Origin: Anisodus tanguticus
Lineage: Eukaryota; Streptophyta; Magnoliopsida; Solanales; Solanaceae
Reading direction: 5' to 3'
DNA length: 64,000 bases
Assembly (NCBI GenBank): GCA_034509755.1
Contig: JAVYJV010000047.1
Location: 124,001-188,000 of the forward strand
The translations under genes were made by a program, and so were the position numbers. Under the pieces are notes generated by a model. It was not told the DNA's origin. It ran no database searches and saw only the letters and a list, made by a program, of their open reading frames with translations. Shown in pieces: positions 38,326 through 50,046 of the stretch; the stretch's first letter is position 1, and each line of letters begins with the position of its first letter.

Positions 38326-39159
38326 ATGCCATATGCTAACAAACCAACAATTCATGTCACAGAATTATCTGATGAAAATGTCAAATTCAATATTGAAGAT
38401 ACTGATTTAAGTGTTGCAAATAGTTTAAGAAGAGTATTTATTGCTGAAGTACCTACTTTAGCTATCGATTGGGTTCAATTAGAAGCTAATTCTACTGTTT
38501 TACACGATGAATTTATTGCACATCGTTTAGGATTAATTCCATTGACAAGTGATGACATTGTTGATAACATGCAATACTCTAGAAATTGTCAATGTGTAGA
38601 GTTTTGTGAAGAATGTTCTGTAGAATTCACTTTAGATGTTAGTTGTCCTGATGAGCAAACAAAACATGTAACTACTGCAGATTTAAAATCTTCAAATCCA
38701 AAAGTTGTTCCAATAACTTCTAGGAGAAAAGATGATGATGATGATGGAGGAGCAGAATATGGAGAACCAGAAACCGATGATATATTAATTGTTAAATTAA
38801 GAAAAGGACAACATTTAAAAATTAGAGCTTATGCTAAAAAAGGTTTTGGTAAAGAACATGCAAAATGGAATCCTACAGCAGGTGTTTGTTTTGAATATGA
38901 TCCAGATAATGCATTTAGACATACAACTTATCCTAAACCAGAAGAATGGCCAAAATCTGAATATACAGAATTAGAAGAACACGAATTTCAAGCACCTTAT
39001 ATTCGTGATGGTAAACCAAATAAATTTTTTTTTAATGTAGAAACATGTGGATCTTTAAAACCACAAAATATTGTTTTAACTGGTATATTAGAATTAAAAA
39101 GAAAATTAAATGATTTACAAATTCAATTATCTCATGAAATAGATTCATTGAAAGTTTAA
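38326..39159 (+). CDS. POLR2C: RNA polymerase II subunit RPB3
   Basis: Single exon, 277 aa; human RPB3 has 275. RPB3 pairs with RPB11 as the alpha-like platform of RNA polymerase II. The start MPYANKPTIHVTELSDENVK and the block VANSLRRVFIAEVPTLAIDW are near-identical to the animal family. The zinc loop Cys residues are intact (CQCVEFCEECSVEF). KGFGKEHAKWNPTAGV and YPKPEEWPKSEY follow, and the C-terminal dimerisation helix has LKRKLNDLQIQLSHEI. A short acidic insertion (DDDDDGG) sits near residue 140. No intron is needed, unlike most neighbours. Confidence 0.99.
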   Translation: MPYANKPTIHVTELSDENVKFNIEDTDLSVANSLRRVFIAEVPTLAIDWVQLEANSTVLHDEFIAHRLGLIPLTSDDIVDNMQYSRNCQCVEFCEECSVEFTLDVSCPDEQTKHVTTADLKSSNPKVVPITSRRKDDDDDGGAEYGEPETDDILIVKLRKGQHLKIRAYAKKGFGKEHAKWNPTAGVCFEYDPDNAFRHTTYPKPEEWPKSEYTELEEHEFQAPYIRDGKPNKFFFNVETCGSLKPQNIVLTGILELKRKLNDLQIQLSHEIDSLKV

Positions 39160-42100
39160 AAAATTTGATTGAAGACATTTTTTTTTCAAGAAAAAACATG
39201 TTTTATCAAAAAAGCATCTTTCATATTTTTTTGCTTTGAAAATTTTAGCATATTATTTTTGATAACATTTTAACTATCTGTCATTTAACAAATTAAACTA
39301 AAAGCTCTATTTAAGTAATTTTTTCATTTAAGAATTGTAATAAAATGTTTATTCATGAAAAAATTATAGTTTACAAATTTATATTTTGGTAAATTGGATC
39401 AAAAAGTTAAACAAAATTAAATTAATTTAAAATAGCTAATAAATTTTTCATATTTTAATAAACTAAAAAGACTCAAATTATATTTATGTTAATTGAAATT
39501 TGAAAATACTTTAGCTTTAAATCTAATTTTGATAGAAGTTTTAAGAAGACTCATTAGTTTGTTAAATTTAAGATCAAGAGTATTTCAAAAATCAAATTAA
39601 TCCATTTGTTCATAAAATAGTTTTATTGGGATATTTTCATCAAACAAATAAGACATAAATTTTTATTTTACTCAAATAATTGTTTATAATAAACAACTAT
39701 GTTAAGCAATTTATCATATCGAATAATTTGGTATATCAAATGACTTTATATTTTATTTTAATAACTATATCAAATTAATTAATACATTCAACAAATTGCT
39801 ATATCAGATTAATTAGTACGTGAATTAGTATATTAAGTAAGTTAATATATTAAGAGAGTTAGTTTATAGAATAAATTAAAATGTTTTGCAAGCTTATGTT
39901 TTACTTAGTTATTTTAGTAAAACTTAATTAGAAATTCATCTAATTAAATTTAAAGTATAATTTAGTATACCTTTAGATATAAACACTGAGTAAAAAATAA
40001 AACTTCATTTTAAGTATATCAATGTTGAAAAATAGTTTATAATTTAAAAGTTAAATTATATAAAAACTAAATTTAAAAATAAACTTTCTGAAAAATTTTT
40101 AACTTTTTATAAGTTTTTATTGAATTCAGGTACATAATTTTCAAATAACTTTTACTTATTTTATGAAATATAGTTAAAAATATTTTTTTATTGATAGGTA
40201 ATAATTATTGAAGTTTTAAAATATTGGGGTATTATTTTAATCTAATTTTTAGAAATTAATTTTCATGATTTTACCTACTACTATAAACTATTTCAAAATA
40301 AATCTAAATTAAACCAATTTTAAGTTTTTATGATTTAGTTTATTAATTGTGCTTTTAATTAGTAAATGATAAATTATTGAGATACTATTTTTTAACAAAA
40401 TTTAATAAGAAAAACAAGTTCATTTAATAATTTTATTATAAGCTTTCTAAATTTAAATTGAAAAAGGAAAAGCATTATTTAAACCATTGTTTTCAATTAA
40501 TTTTTAATAAGAACAATTTTCATTAAAAATATGGAAAAATTTTGAAAAAAAGTAGTTATAAGGTCTAAAATAATAAATTGAAATGTTCAAAATTATTTTC
40601 TTTTGAAAATAACAAAATGAATTCATTTAAAAATTACATTGAAAGTGACGCAGATTGTCAATGAAAAATTATTTAAAAAAATTAAATGTTACCATTTAAA
40701 GAGTTTTTTTATTTAATTGTTTTTTTTGTTGATAAAAAAGATGAGCATTAGATTATATTAAACTAAGAATATTTATTAAAATAAATTTTCAATAGCTTTT
40801 TATTAAAAAAAGTTTATTTTAATTGGCTATTTATAAATTTGGTTGGAATTTCGGAAAATTTTTTTTTTAAATTTGCATTAAATCATTTTTTTTAAAATTT
40901 ATGTAATTTACTAAACATTTTTCTAATTAATTTGAAATTATTCAAAATCTTAAATTACTCTAATCAAAAGATAATTTTTTTTTTAAACAAAAACTTGATT
41001 TTAACGTTTATAATTTTCAATTCATTATTCATAATTAAAGTTTATCAAATATTTTCTAATAAAATTTTTTTTCTTAACTTTTTACAAAAACTGATAAATT
41101 TTTTTTTGTGTTCACTAATTGCTTTCTATGATTATACCTTTTTAATTCACTTGATTTTAATGAATTTTTACCTGTAATTTCTAAATTTTATTGCATTTTA
41201 TTTTAATAGCAAATTTATAAAAAAAAAATATTTTTTTTGTATTAAAAATTTGTTTAGTTTAATTGACAATTTTTCTTTTTTCAAAGTAATTTAATTTAAA
41301 TCTTTTTTTAACAAAAATAATTTGATTTTAAATGGTTTCATTTATTTTTTTGATTTTTTTGTACTAATTGTTGAATCTACTCTCATCTTTTCTTTTAAAA
41401 TAAACATACCTAATTTTTAAATTAAAAATACCGAATTTTCATATTTAATATAACTTTTCTTTTAAATCAAATATACTTAATTTTTAAATAAATTTCCATC
41501 TGAAAAAAAAATTTTCAAATTATTTACTATTTTAAGCTAATTTGTTAAAACAGTTTTAATTGAATTTTTATATCAATTTTTATTTCAAATTAAATTTTAT
41601 ATCAATCCTTATTTCAAATTAAATTTTTATATCAATCCTTATTCTAAATTAAATTCTCATATTAAAATCTATTTCAAAATAAATTCTTTTGTTAATTATC
41701 GTTTTTGAATTAAATGTAAAAAGTAAATTTCTAATCTTAATCTTTTGAAAATTTTTCTAAAATTAATTTTTTTGAAAGAAAATTTCTTTATTTAAACTAA
41801 TTCATTTTTTTTCTTTTAAAAAAAACTATTTTAATTTAAGATTTATTTTAAAACATAAATCAATCTTGATCAAAATAATTTCTTAAATTTTTTGTTTTTT
41901 TTCTTTAATTTATATTTATTTATTATAAGATCTTAGTTACTCAAGGAAATAGTTTGAGCTATTTTTTTTTAGAAAATTAAGTTCAATAAGTAAACAATTA
42001 GGTAAAATAATTGGTTTTCTTTTTTTCTAAAATTTCGTTTTTCACTTGATTTTTATTTAGATAACTTGGTTTAATTTTTTTTTCGATTTTATTTAAATTA

Positions 42101-43195
42101 TAATTCTTTTAATTTTAAACTAAGTTTTTAGGTAGCTATTGTTTTTTTTGACTCAATATAATTTAATTATTTAATTGATAAATAGAAATGAAATTACTTA
42201 CACTATAGCTTAACTATAATAGCTTAATTTACTAATTATTTAAAAATTGTTTTAATTGTTTTTACTTTAAAACGCCTTTTCTTCTGATTATTTCAAATAA
42301 AGCGTCAAAAATATGATTGGTTAGTATTTTAAAAAAATAAATTAGATACACATTTTTTTTATTTGAAAAAACAAAGTGCATTTACAAATGAACTTTGCAT
42401 CTTGACCAATTCCATTTAAAAAAAAATATTATAAACATGTATATTAAATGAAATTTTTTTTTCATTTTTTAAATTATATATTTTTTAAATCATATAGAAT
42501 TTTATTGTATTTCAATATATACATAGTTATATATTTTCCTTTTTTCAAATATATAATTCTAATTGATAATCATGTTCATTTGAGTTTTTAGAAAAAAAAA
42601 TCTTTTTCTAAATAGAAAAATGCTGTTTAATAGAAAAATCTTATCTTAATTTTATTTTCTTTTTTTGTTAATCAATTGTTTTTCTGTTTAATTTTAAATA
42701 ATTTAATTTTTCTTAAACTCTACCAACTCAAAAAAACTATATTTTAAAAATTATTTTTAAATATCTAAATTTCAAATATACTAAGCTATAGATTTGAAAT
42801 TAATCAATAACTATATTTTATTTAGAAAAAAAAAAGAAAAATTCTATCAGCTATTTAATTGACAAATCAAAAAAGAAAAGATCTAACTGTATTTAAAAGT
42901 TTAGAAAATGTTTTTTTTCAAATTTTGTGTTATTTAAATATATATTCAAGTTATTTTAAACAGTGTTAAAATGTTAAAATTATCATTTTTAAAATTTTCT
43001 TTTAAGATATATTAAGATAAATTTGAATAAACTTATTTTGTAAATTGTTTACAAATTTTATTATATATTATCAATATAACTTGTTCTAAAATATATATTA
43101 GTAAATTTTTTTTCTCAATACAAAACTCTTAGTATTTTTAATGATAAAAATGATCAAAATATAAAAGCTTTAGCTGTATAATATTTAAAAAAAAA
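39160..43195. other. Noncoding stretch downstream of RPB3
   Basis: About 4 kb of A/T-rich sequence, rich in T on the plus strand from about 40860. The only frame, 40932-41177 plus, is Phe/Leu/Ile/Asn-rich low complexity and I reject it. Degenerate copies of a TATATCAAATTAATTA-like word occur at 39755-39860. A clearer 30-bp tandem array is listed separately. Confidence 0.5.
41556..41700. repeat. Degenerate 30-bp tandem repeat, about 4.5 copies
   Basis: The unit is close to ATTTCAAATTAAATTTTTAT followed by ATCAATCCTT. Two central copies (41582-41640) are nearly identical and flanking copies at 41562, 41641 and 41671 are degraded. It is noncoding. No relation to a known satellite is claimed. 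Confidence 0.6.
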
Positions 43196-43380
43196 ATCGA
43201 CTTAATTCTAGAGAAACCTAGCATATATATATTAGCCATATCTTCGTCAGTGGTGGGAAAAAAAAGCAGTGAGAGGAGCAAAGCAAATGATATTTGCACA
43301 ACAATAATTATAATTATGATAATAATTATTTAACGTCTTCATCATATTAAACCTAGATTTAAGAAAGTGTAAAAAATTTG
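43196..43380 (+). promoter_or_regulatory. GC-richer island with TATA-like and initiator-like words upstream of ERR
   Basis: The island stands out from its surroundings. TATATATA at 43224-43231 is followed by TCAGT at 43247-43251, an initiator-like word about 25 bp downstream. A run GGTGGG follows, then GCAAAT and ATTTGC in inverted orientation at 43283-43297, resembling paired POU half-sites. It lies 1.6 kb before the ERR start codon on the same strand. A core promoter or enhancer for ERR is an inference. TATA-like words are common by chance in this genome. Confidence 0.35.
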
Positions 43381-44625
43381 CTTCAATTTTGATTAAAATT
43401 AATTATTTAGTTTTGGTTTTTTAGGAATTAATTTTGTTTTGTTAAATTTTGTGTTTTTTATTTATTATAGTTTATTTTTTTCAAATTTTATTTCAAAAAT
43501 TAATCAAAGAAGTTTTTAATTTTATGAGACTTAATTATTTTTTCAAAGTTTAATAAAATAATTTTCAAAAAAATGTGTTCTTTACATACATCATTTTATT
43601 CTAAATAAATCAAAGTGGATTATTTCCTCATCCAGCATACTTTTTTTTTTTGTCAATTCACAAATGAAAATTTATAAGAATTTAAACCTCGTACTAAAAG
43701 TATCGACAGATTTATTGAAATATAAAGTTGTATTAAATTAATATTTGAAAATCAATTTTAATTGTTTTAAGTTTTAATTGCTTTTAATTGGTTAAATATA
43801 AGAAGAATTTGTTGATTTTAATTTATAAATATTTTTTATTTTTTAAAAAGCATTTTTTTGAGATTAATAGACAAATTTTTTTGTGAAAAAAACAAAAATT
43901 TTGTTTTCAATTTTAAATTTTATTAATTTTTAGTGAAATACTTTTTCAGTTATACAGTTTAATATAATTAAAAATGTTTATTTGAATTTTGAAAAAATAA
44001 CCAAAAATTTTAAACGAATTGTCAAGAATTAAATGAGTTTTTTTTTTTAAAATGTGAATTTAGTTTGATTTATCAATTCAGAAAAAAATATTTCAACATC
44101 GAATTCGTTAAACTTTAATATAAACCCTTAAAATTTTATTAGAAATTTTTTGAATATTAATAAAAAATTGAACATTTAGAAAATTCTCATGTTTTGTAAA
44201 CATTAGAAAATAAAAAAAAATTTATTTTAGGTAAGAAATTTAATTTTTATATTTTAAAATAACTGATCATTAATGAATTTTAATGTTCTAAAAAAATTTT
44301 AATTCAATAAAAAACTAGTTTGAACATTGAATATTCACAAAAAATAGTAATGGGAAGTTATTTAAATTAGAGTAAACATACCTTTTTTTTTTTTTAAAAA
44401 AAGTTTCAACTATTAGATTTGATTAAAAGAACTCAGAACGTTTAGTTACTTAAGTAAAACTATAGATATTTTTAAAGATAATTTAATTTCGTTTTTATAT
44501 TTTGAAAAAGTTTCTTTTAAAAAAAAAATGAAAAAAGCTAGATTATACAAGTGTTTAATTATATTCCTAAATAATTAAGATCATTTTTAAATAAGTAAGT
44601 TTCAAGAAAATTAATTTTGATTTAC

Positions 44626-44790
44626 CTTCATAAGCTCTAATTTCCTTTAAGCCGATTAGTTTGCGCATGTTATAGAGGAAGTGTACCTTTCTCTTTGAAC
44701 TCATAACACTGTTGGTGCCGCAGTTATCGCGCCGGTTATTAATTAATTAATTGATTATCGGCGGCTAAACTACAATGAACATTATACAAA
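44626..44790. other. GC-rich island just upstream of ERR with hidden minus-strand ORF and near-palindrome
   Basis: About 45-50% G+C by eye, compared with roughly 15-20% around it. On the plus strand it contains AGAGGAAGTG (ETS-like), GCGCATG and TCGCGCC (E2F-like). A near-palindrome at 44732-44763 has GCCG and CGGC ends around a TTAATTAATTAA core. On the minus strand an open frame with unusual G/C-ending codons runs from ATG 44704 to a possible donor GTAAAT at 44626. It could be a conserved promoter/5' UTR of ERR, or a first exon of a divergent gene. Neither is proven. Confidence 0.4.
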
Positions 44791-44838
44791 ACTTGAAAAT
44801 AGAAAAAAATTTAAATTTAAATTTATAATTTTTAGTGA

Positions 44839-47800
44839 ATGGATCAATCATTAAGTAATTCTCCAATTCATCAGTTAGATAATTCACATTCAAATGGTGG
44901 GTGTTCACCTAATAGTAATCAAAGTTTTAATGGAACAATGTTAACTATCAAAACAAATATGCAATCAAACGGATCTACAATTTCATCATTAGATACAAGT
45001 GTTTTAACAAACAGTAAAAACTCTGAAGCACCAAAAAGATTATGTTTAGTTTGTGGGGATATTGCATCTGGATTTCATTATGGTGTTAGTAGTTGTGAAG
45101 CATGTAAAGCATTTTTTAAAAGAACGATACAAGGTTAGTAAACAAATTAAATTAGGTTTTAATTTCTTTTTTTCTTAAATAATCTTAAGTCTAAAATTTT
45201 TTTTTCAACCCTAATACTTCTATTTATGATAATTTTAATGAAATTTTTAAATTATTTTCTCATAAAGCTATTTTTTTCTTTGGGAAAATATTAGTTCTAA
45301 ATTTAAAATTCTAGTTTACTTTCAAAAAAATATATTAAATTAATAAAGATTAATGTGATTCGTTTAAAGATGATAAAAACTTTTAACAAAATTAAAAAAG
45401 CTTAAGATTATTAAAATTAATTTAAAAATTAAAATATTCTACATTTTTCAGATAAAATAGATGATAATGAAGATAAGAGTTTTTAAATAAAAAAAAAAAA
45501 AAGTTTTTTTCCAGTTCCATAAAATTTTTTTTTGCATATTAATTTCATTATTTAATTCTACTTGAATTTATTTTTAAATTGATTAAAACTTCATTAGATT
45601 GAATTAAATTTTTCAAGTTTAATGCTAAAATATTAAAATTTATTTTTGCAAATTTATTAATAAAAAGATGGCGATTACCAAAAAAATAACTTTAATTTAA
45701 ATTGAATAGTTATTTAAATTTTGATTAATTAATTTGATAAAAACTATTTAAATTCATAAGAAGTTTTATGTTTTTAAGGTTTAGATGAAGTTTTTTCAAA
45801 TTCAATTAAAAATAATCTATTAGATTATTTAAATTATAATTTTTAATCTTGTTATATCTTGTTAATTTATTAGTATTTTTAAATTTTATAAGAATTTTTC
45901 AAAAAATTTCTTCTTCACATTTAAAACCTACATTTTTCTTCAACTGATAGACATTTCTTTTTCAATAACTAATATCTATTTTATTTATTATTAGAAAACT
46001 AATTTAAATATAATTTTTTTCAAAATTGATTCAAATAAACACAAAATTTTAATTAAAAAAAAAGATAATTTAATTATTTTTATTAATACTGGGGTTTTTT
46101 CGTAAATTCATTTTTTAGTATAAACTAAAATTCAAAATCTTATCTTTAAGTTTTGTACATCATTGATTATTAATTATCAATTTAATTAAATTAATAAAAA
46201 GTAGATTATTAATTAAAAGTTTTAAGCAAAAATAGATTGATGAAATAAGATATTTTAAGCTGAAATTTATTAGACTTTAAAAAAATAGGATCAGAATTAA
46301 GATTATTTTAAGAATTAAAATATTTTAATTAAATTTTTCATCATTAAAAATTAGATTGATTTAAATATTTTGAAACTTATTTTCATAGGAATTTAAAAAA
46401 AAATCTTTTTTTAGTTTAATTTCTTAATTAATTTTATTTTAATCAAAAAAAGAACTAAGTGTTTTTAAAAATAATTTTGGCACCAGATTTATTTTAATAC
46501 AAAGAGTTTTTAATTTTTGTTTTAATCGAAAAAGAAATTTTTTTTTTTTTTTTTTGGCTCTTAATCATCAAATTAACACGGTGTTTTGAATTTTTTTAAT
46601 TCACCATAATTTTTACAGTTTTTCCACATCAATTCCCTTTTTTTGTAAACTTGAAATAAAACTTCATTTAATTATTTAAAAAATTTCTTTTTTTTAAGGA
46701 ATTCTATTAATAAAATTTAATCATAGCTTTTGAATTAAAAATTTTTAGTTTTAACTTATTTCTTTATACATAGGTAATATTGAATACAGTTGTCCAGCAC
46801 AGGGTGATTGTGAAATAAATAAACGCAGACGTAAAGCATGTCAAGCATGTAGATTTCAAAAGTGTCTTAGAATGGGTATGCTAAAAGAAGGTGTAAGATT
46901 AGATAGAGTACGAGGTGGTCGTCAAAAATATAGACGTAATGGAGAATCTCCATATTTAGTTAATGGCTTAAATTGCAATAATTCATCTGCCAATAGTAAT
47001 AATGTCTATTTAAATACTTTAAATAATATGAGAACTGGTCAACAGAATCCATTAATATCTGCTTTATTAAATTGTGAGCCTGAACCTAACTCTGTTGGTA
47101 ATGGTAAAATGATAATTTTAATTATAATTATAATTTTATATGCTAATTTGTATTTATTTTTTAAGGCAACGAAATTTTAAGTAGTACAAATTTAATTGAA
47201 AGTAAACCATTTAATAATGATGTTTCAAATCGCATGATTTCTATTTTAAGTGATTTAGTTGATAAAGAACTTGTTTCGACAATAGTCTGGGCTAAACAAA
47301 TTCCAGGTTTTACTGATTTAGAATTAAATGACCAAATGCGTCTTTTACAGAGTACTTGGGCTGAAATATTAGCTTTATCAATATCATATAGAAGTCAACA
47401 AACTTTTAATAATAATTCATTAACACCAAATACACCAACGAGTCTTTGCAATTCAATTAGTATCAATAATGGTAATAATAAAGTAAATGTAGTAATACCA
47501 AATAAACTTGTATTTGCTTCTGATTTTATTATGGAACAATCTCATGCGATCGAGTGTGGTGCAGAAGATATGTTCGGTTATTGTTTACAATTACAAAAAC
47601 GAATTATTCCTTTAGCAATAAGCAAACAAGAATATGTCTTACTTAAAGCTTTATTATTAGCAAATGTTGGTAAGTAATTAATTTGATTTTTAAATATTTA
47701 AACTTTTCACAATAATTATTTTTATTTTTAGATATTGAATTAGAAGATTATGAATCAGTAGAAAAATTAAAAAGTAATGTTTTAAGTGCATTGCAAGAAG

Positions 47801-47988
47801 CAATAGCACATGGAAAACCGCCATTTAATGCATTTCAACACTTAAATGAATTATTACTTTGTTTACCTTTAATAAGACAAGTTGATTTTGTAATAAGAAA
47901 ATATTGGAACCAGGTTCGGTTAGATAATAAAGTCCCGATGAATAAATTGTTTGTTGAAATGTTAGAATCAAATATTGCTTTCAAATAA
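44839..47988 (+). CDS. ERR: Estrogen-related receptor (NR3B nuclear receptor)
   Basis: Four exons (44839-45133, 46774-47103, 47166-47669, 47732-47988) give 461 aa. ERR is an orphan nuclear receptor that controls energy metabolism genes. The DNA-binding domain is intact: eight zinc Cys, P-box CEACKA, and the ERR-specific FFKRTIQGNIEYSCPA. The T/A-box GMLKEGVRLDRVRGGRQKYR binds the extended TNAAGGTCA half-site in the family. The ligand-binding domain shows VWAKQIPGFTDLELNDQMRL (helix 3-4 signature) and the AF-2 helix LFVEMLES. An Asn/Ser/Thr-rich insertion of about 35 residues follows SISYRS. Intron 1 (1.64 kb) splits the two zinc fingers, a position also used in other NR3 genes. A TTTTTAG acceptor-like word lies 3 nt before the ATG, so an untranslated 5' exon or trans-splicing is possible. 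Confidence 0.96.
45134..46773 (+). other. Long intron 1 of ERR
   Basis: A 1640 bp intron, donor GTTAGT, acceptor TTTATACATAG. It is A/T-rich. One GC-bearing word, AAGATGGCGATTACC at 45665-45679, resembles a YY1 site and shares AGATGGC with two other noncoding sites. Nothing else stands out. Confidence 0.55.
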
Positions 47989-50046
47989 GAATTACTATCC
48001 AAGAATAAATTTTCTGAGAAAATCTTGGAGTTTAATTTTGACAAATATTAATTTCAATTAATGCATTTTGAAAAATTCTCAAGAGTTTTGAATGACAATT
48101 TTTACCAAGTAAAAATAGAAACGAAAAAAAAAATCAAAGTTTTTATTTTTTTATCCAAAAAATAAATTAATTGACTAAATAATCTATTTAAACCTTTAAT
48201 TTAATCTAGTTAAATTGTGAATTAATCAGTTATTCTTCTTTAAGAATATTTTAACAGAAAAAAATATATTTTTGGCTAAAAAAAAAAAAAAAATCTACCT
48301 TCTTCTCCTTTCATCAAAGCTTCTCAAGTCATAAATAAATATTACAGTTCACAAATGAACAAAGCAATAGCATTAATATTCATTTTTCACATCATTTTCT
48401 CACTCTTCCTGTTAAAATAAAATGTTTACGCTATATAATTTATATAAAATTAACATAGTATTTTGGCATATTTTTTTTAAAAAAGGTATTTCAATTCGTA
48501 TAATGATAATCTTATTTGTCAGAAAAATTATTTAAAACATCTTAAAATACCTGTGAAAGTTTTTATTAACTTTTTATCAAATTTTAAAATTGAGTTTATT
48601 TTAGTTTTTATAGTTATTAAAAAAATTATAGTGTTCGATTCATTTGGTCAAAATTATAATTTTAAAGTGTTCATTTACTTATGTATTTGATTTTTTTTTA
48701 ATTTATGAAAAGTTTTAAATTTAGAATATTAAATTTTCTAAATAGCTTGATAAACAATTTAAAAAATTATATTTGTTTTTTTTGACAGAGATTTACATTT
48801 TATGACTTGAAGTCAAAAAAATTGTCTTTAATATTTTAAAATAATTTGATTGATGCAAACTTTATGAGCATAGCTTTTAATAAGACAACGATAATGAAAA
48901 CTTTTTTTTTTTTTTAATGAAAAATATTTTAAGTTCAAAACTTATTTTTGAAAACTAATTTTAAGATAATTTTTAGTAAAAAAAAAAATTTTGTTCTGTT
49001 TAAGATAGTTTGAGGATATAGATAAGTAGTTAATGTTTATTGTTTAGTTTAGTTATTTTAGATTTTATTAGTTTTTTTTTTAAATTAATATATTAAGTAA
49101 AAATTTAGTTTTTTAATAAACCATTTGGTTTTGGCTAAATTCTTTTTTTTTTTAGATATTAATTTATTTAGAATCAATTGTTAGAACATTAATGAACAAT
49201 TTATTTTTAGTTTTAATTTGTTAAAATACATCTAAAATTAAGTTTGAAAAAAACTTGTTAATATTGTAAATTAATTTATCTTTCCAGATAAAAAAAAATC
49301 AAAAAAAAATTTTTTTTTTTTTTTCAATAAATAATTTATGAATTAGCTTTATATACTTTTTTTCCCTATTTTAATTAGGTAAGTTTCTAAATTTATTTTT
49401 AAAAAAATTTTTATTTTAATGACATTGCTATGTAATTTCAATATTAATACTTAATCATGTCTGTTCAAATTAATTTTAATTTTTAAAACTTATTTGGCAA
49501 CTTTTTCTAAATTTTAAAAGCTTTTTTAATTGAAATAGTTTTTTTTAAAAATTAAAATACATTTTCAAATCTAATCAGTTATCTTCTAAAGCTTTTAAAT
49601 CAAAAAAAAATTTATTAGTTTTTAAATTTTTAGAAAATAAATTTTAATTGAAAAATAATTTTCTGTTTTAAAACAATTTAAATACTTTTTTCTTATTTAA
49701 AAAACTAATAAATACTTTAGCAAATTAATTTTTAAGAGAAAATTTTTCAACAAGAGTTTTATAAATATTTTTCTAATGTAATTAGTATTTATTTAATATT
49801 TATAACTTGTGAAAATTATAAAATTCTTTAAAGATAAATTTAATCAACAAAATTTCAAGTTCTTTCTTAAATAAAAGATTTTTCAAATTATCATTAGAAC
49901 AAAAAATATTTTATTTTATGAGTTAATTTTTACAAACAGTATACAGTTTTAATATTTTTAAATTTACATTAATCAGAGCTTAATTTCTTATAATTTAATA
50001 AATATTTATTTAAATAACCTAAACATTATTTATTAGTTTTAAAATA
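47989..50046. other. Convergent 3' flanks of ERR and TTC39
   Basis: About 2.06 kb with no family-like frame on either strand. The frame at 47835-48044 minus is the antisense shadow of the last ERR exon. The word ACTTATTTGGCAACT at 49488-49502 is an exact copy of 8036-8050. Confidence 0.55.

Noticed and set aside
40932..41177. 81-codon plus frame
   Set aside because: Phe/Leu/Ile/Asn-rich; looks like translated T-rich DNA and not a membrane protein with conserved features.
44626..44790. snRNA (U1, U4, U5, U6), 5S rRNA, SRP RNA or tRNA in the GC island
   Set aside because: Recalled consensus features (Sm site, U6 and U4 start sequences, A and B boxes) are not present in the right order on either strand.
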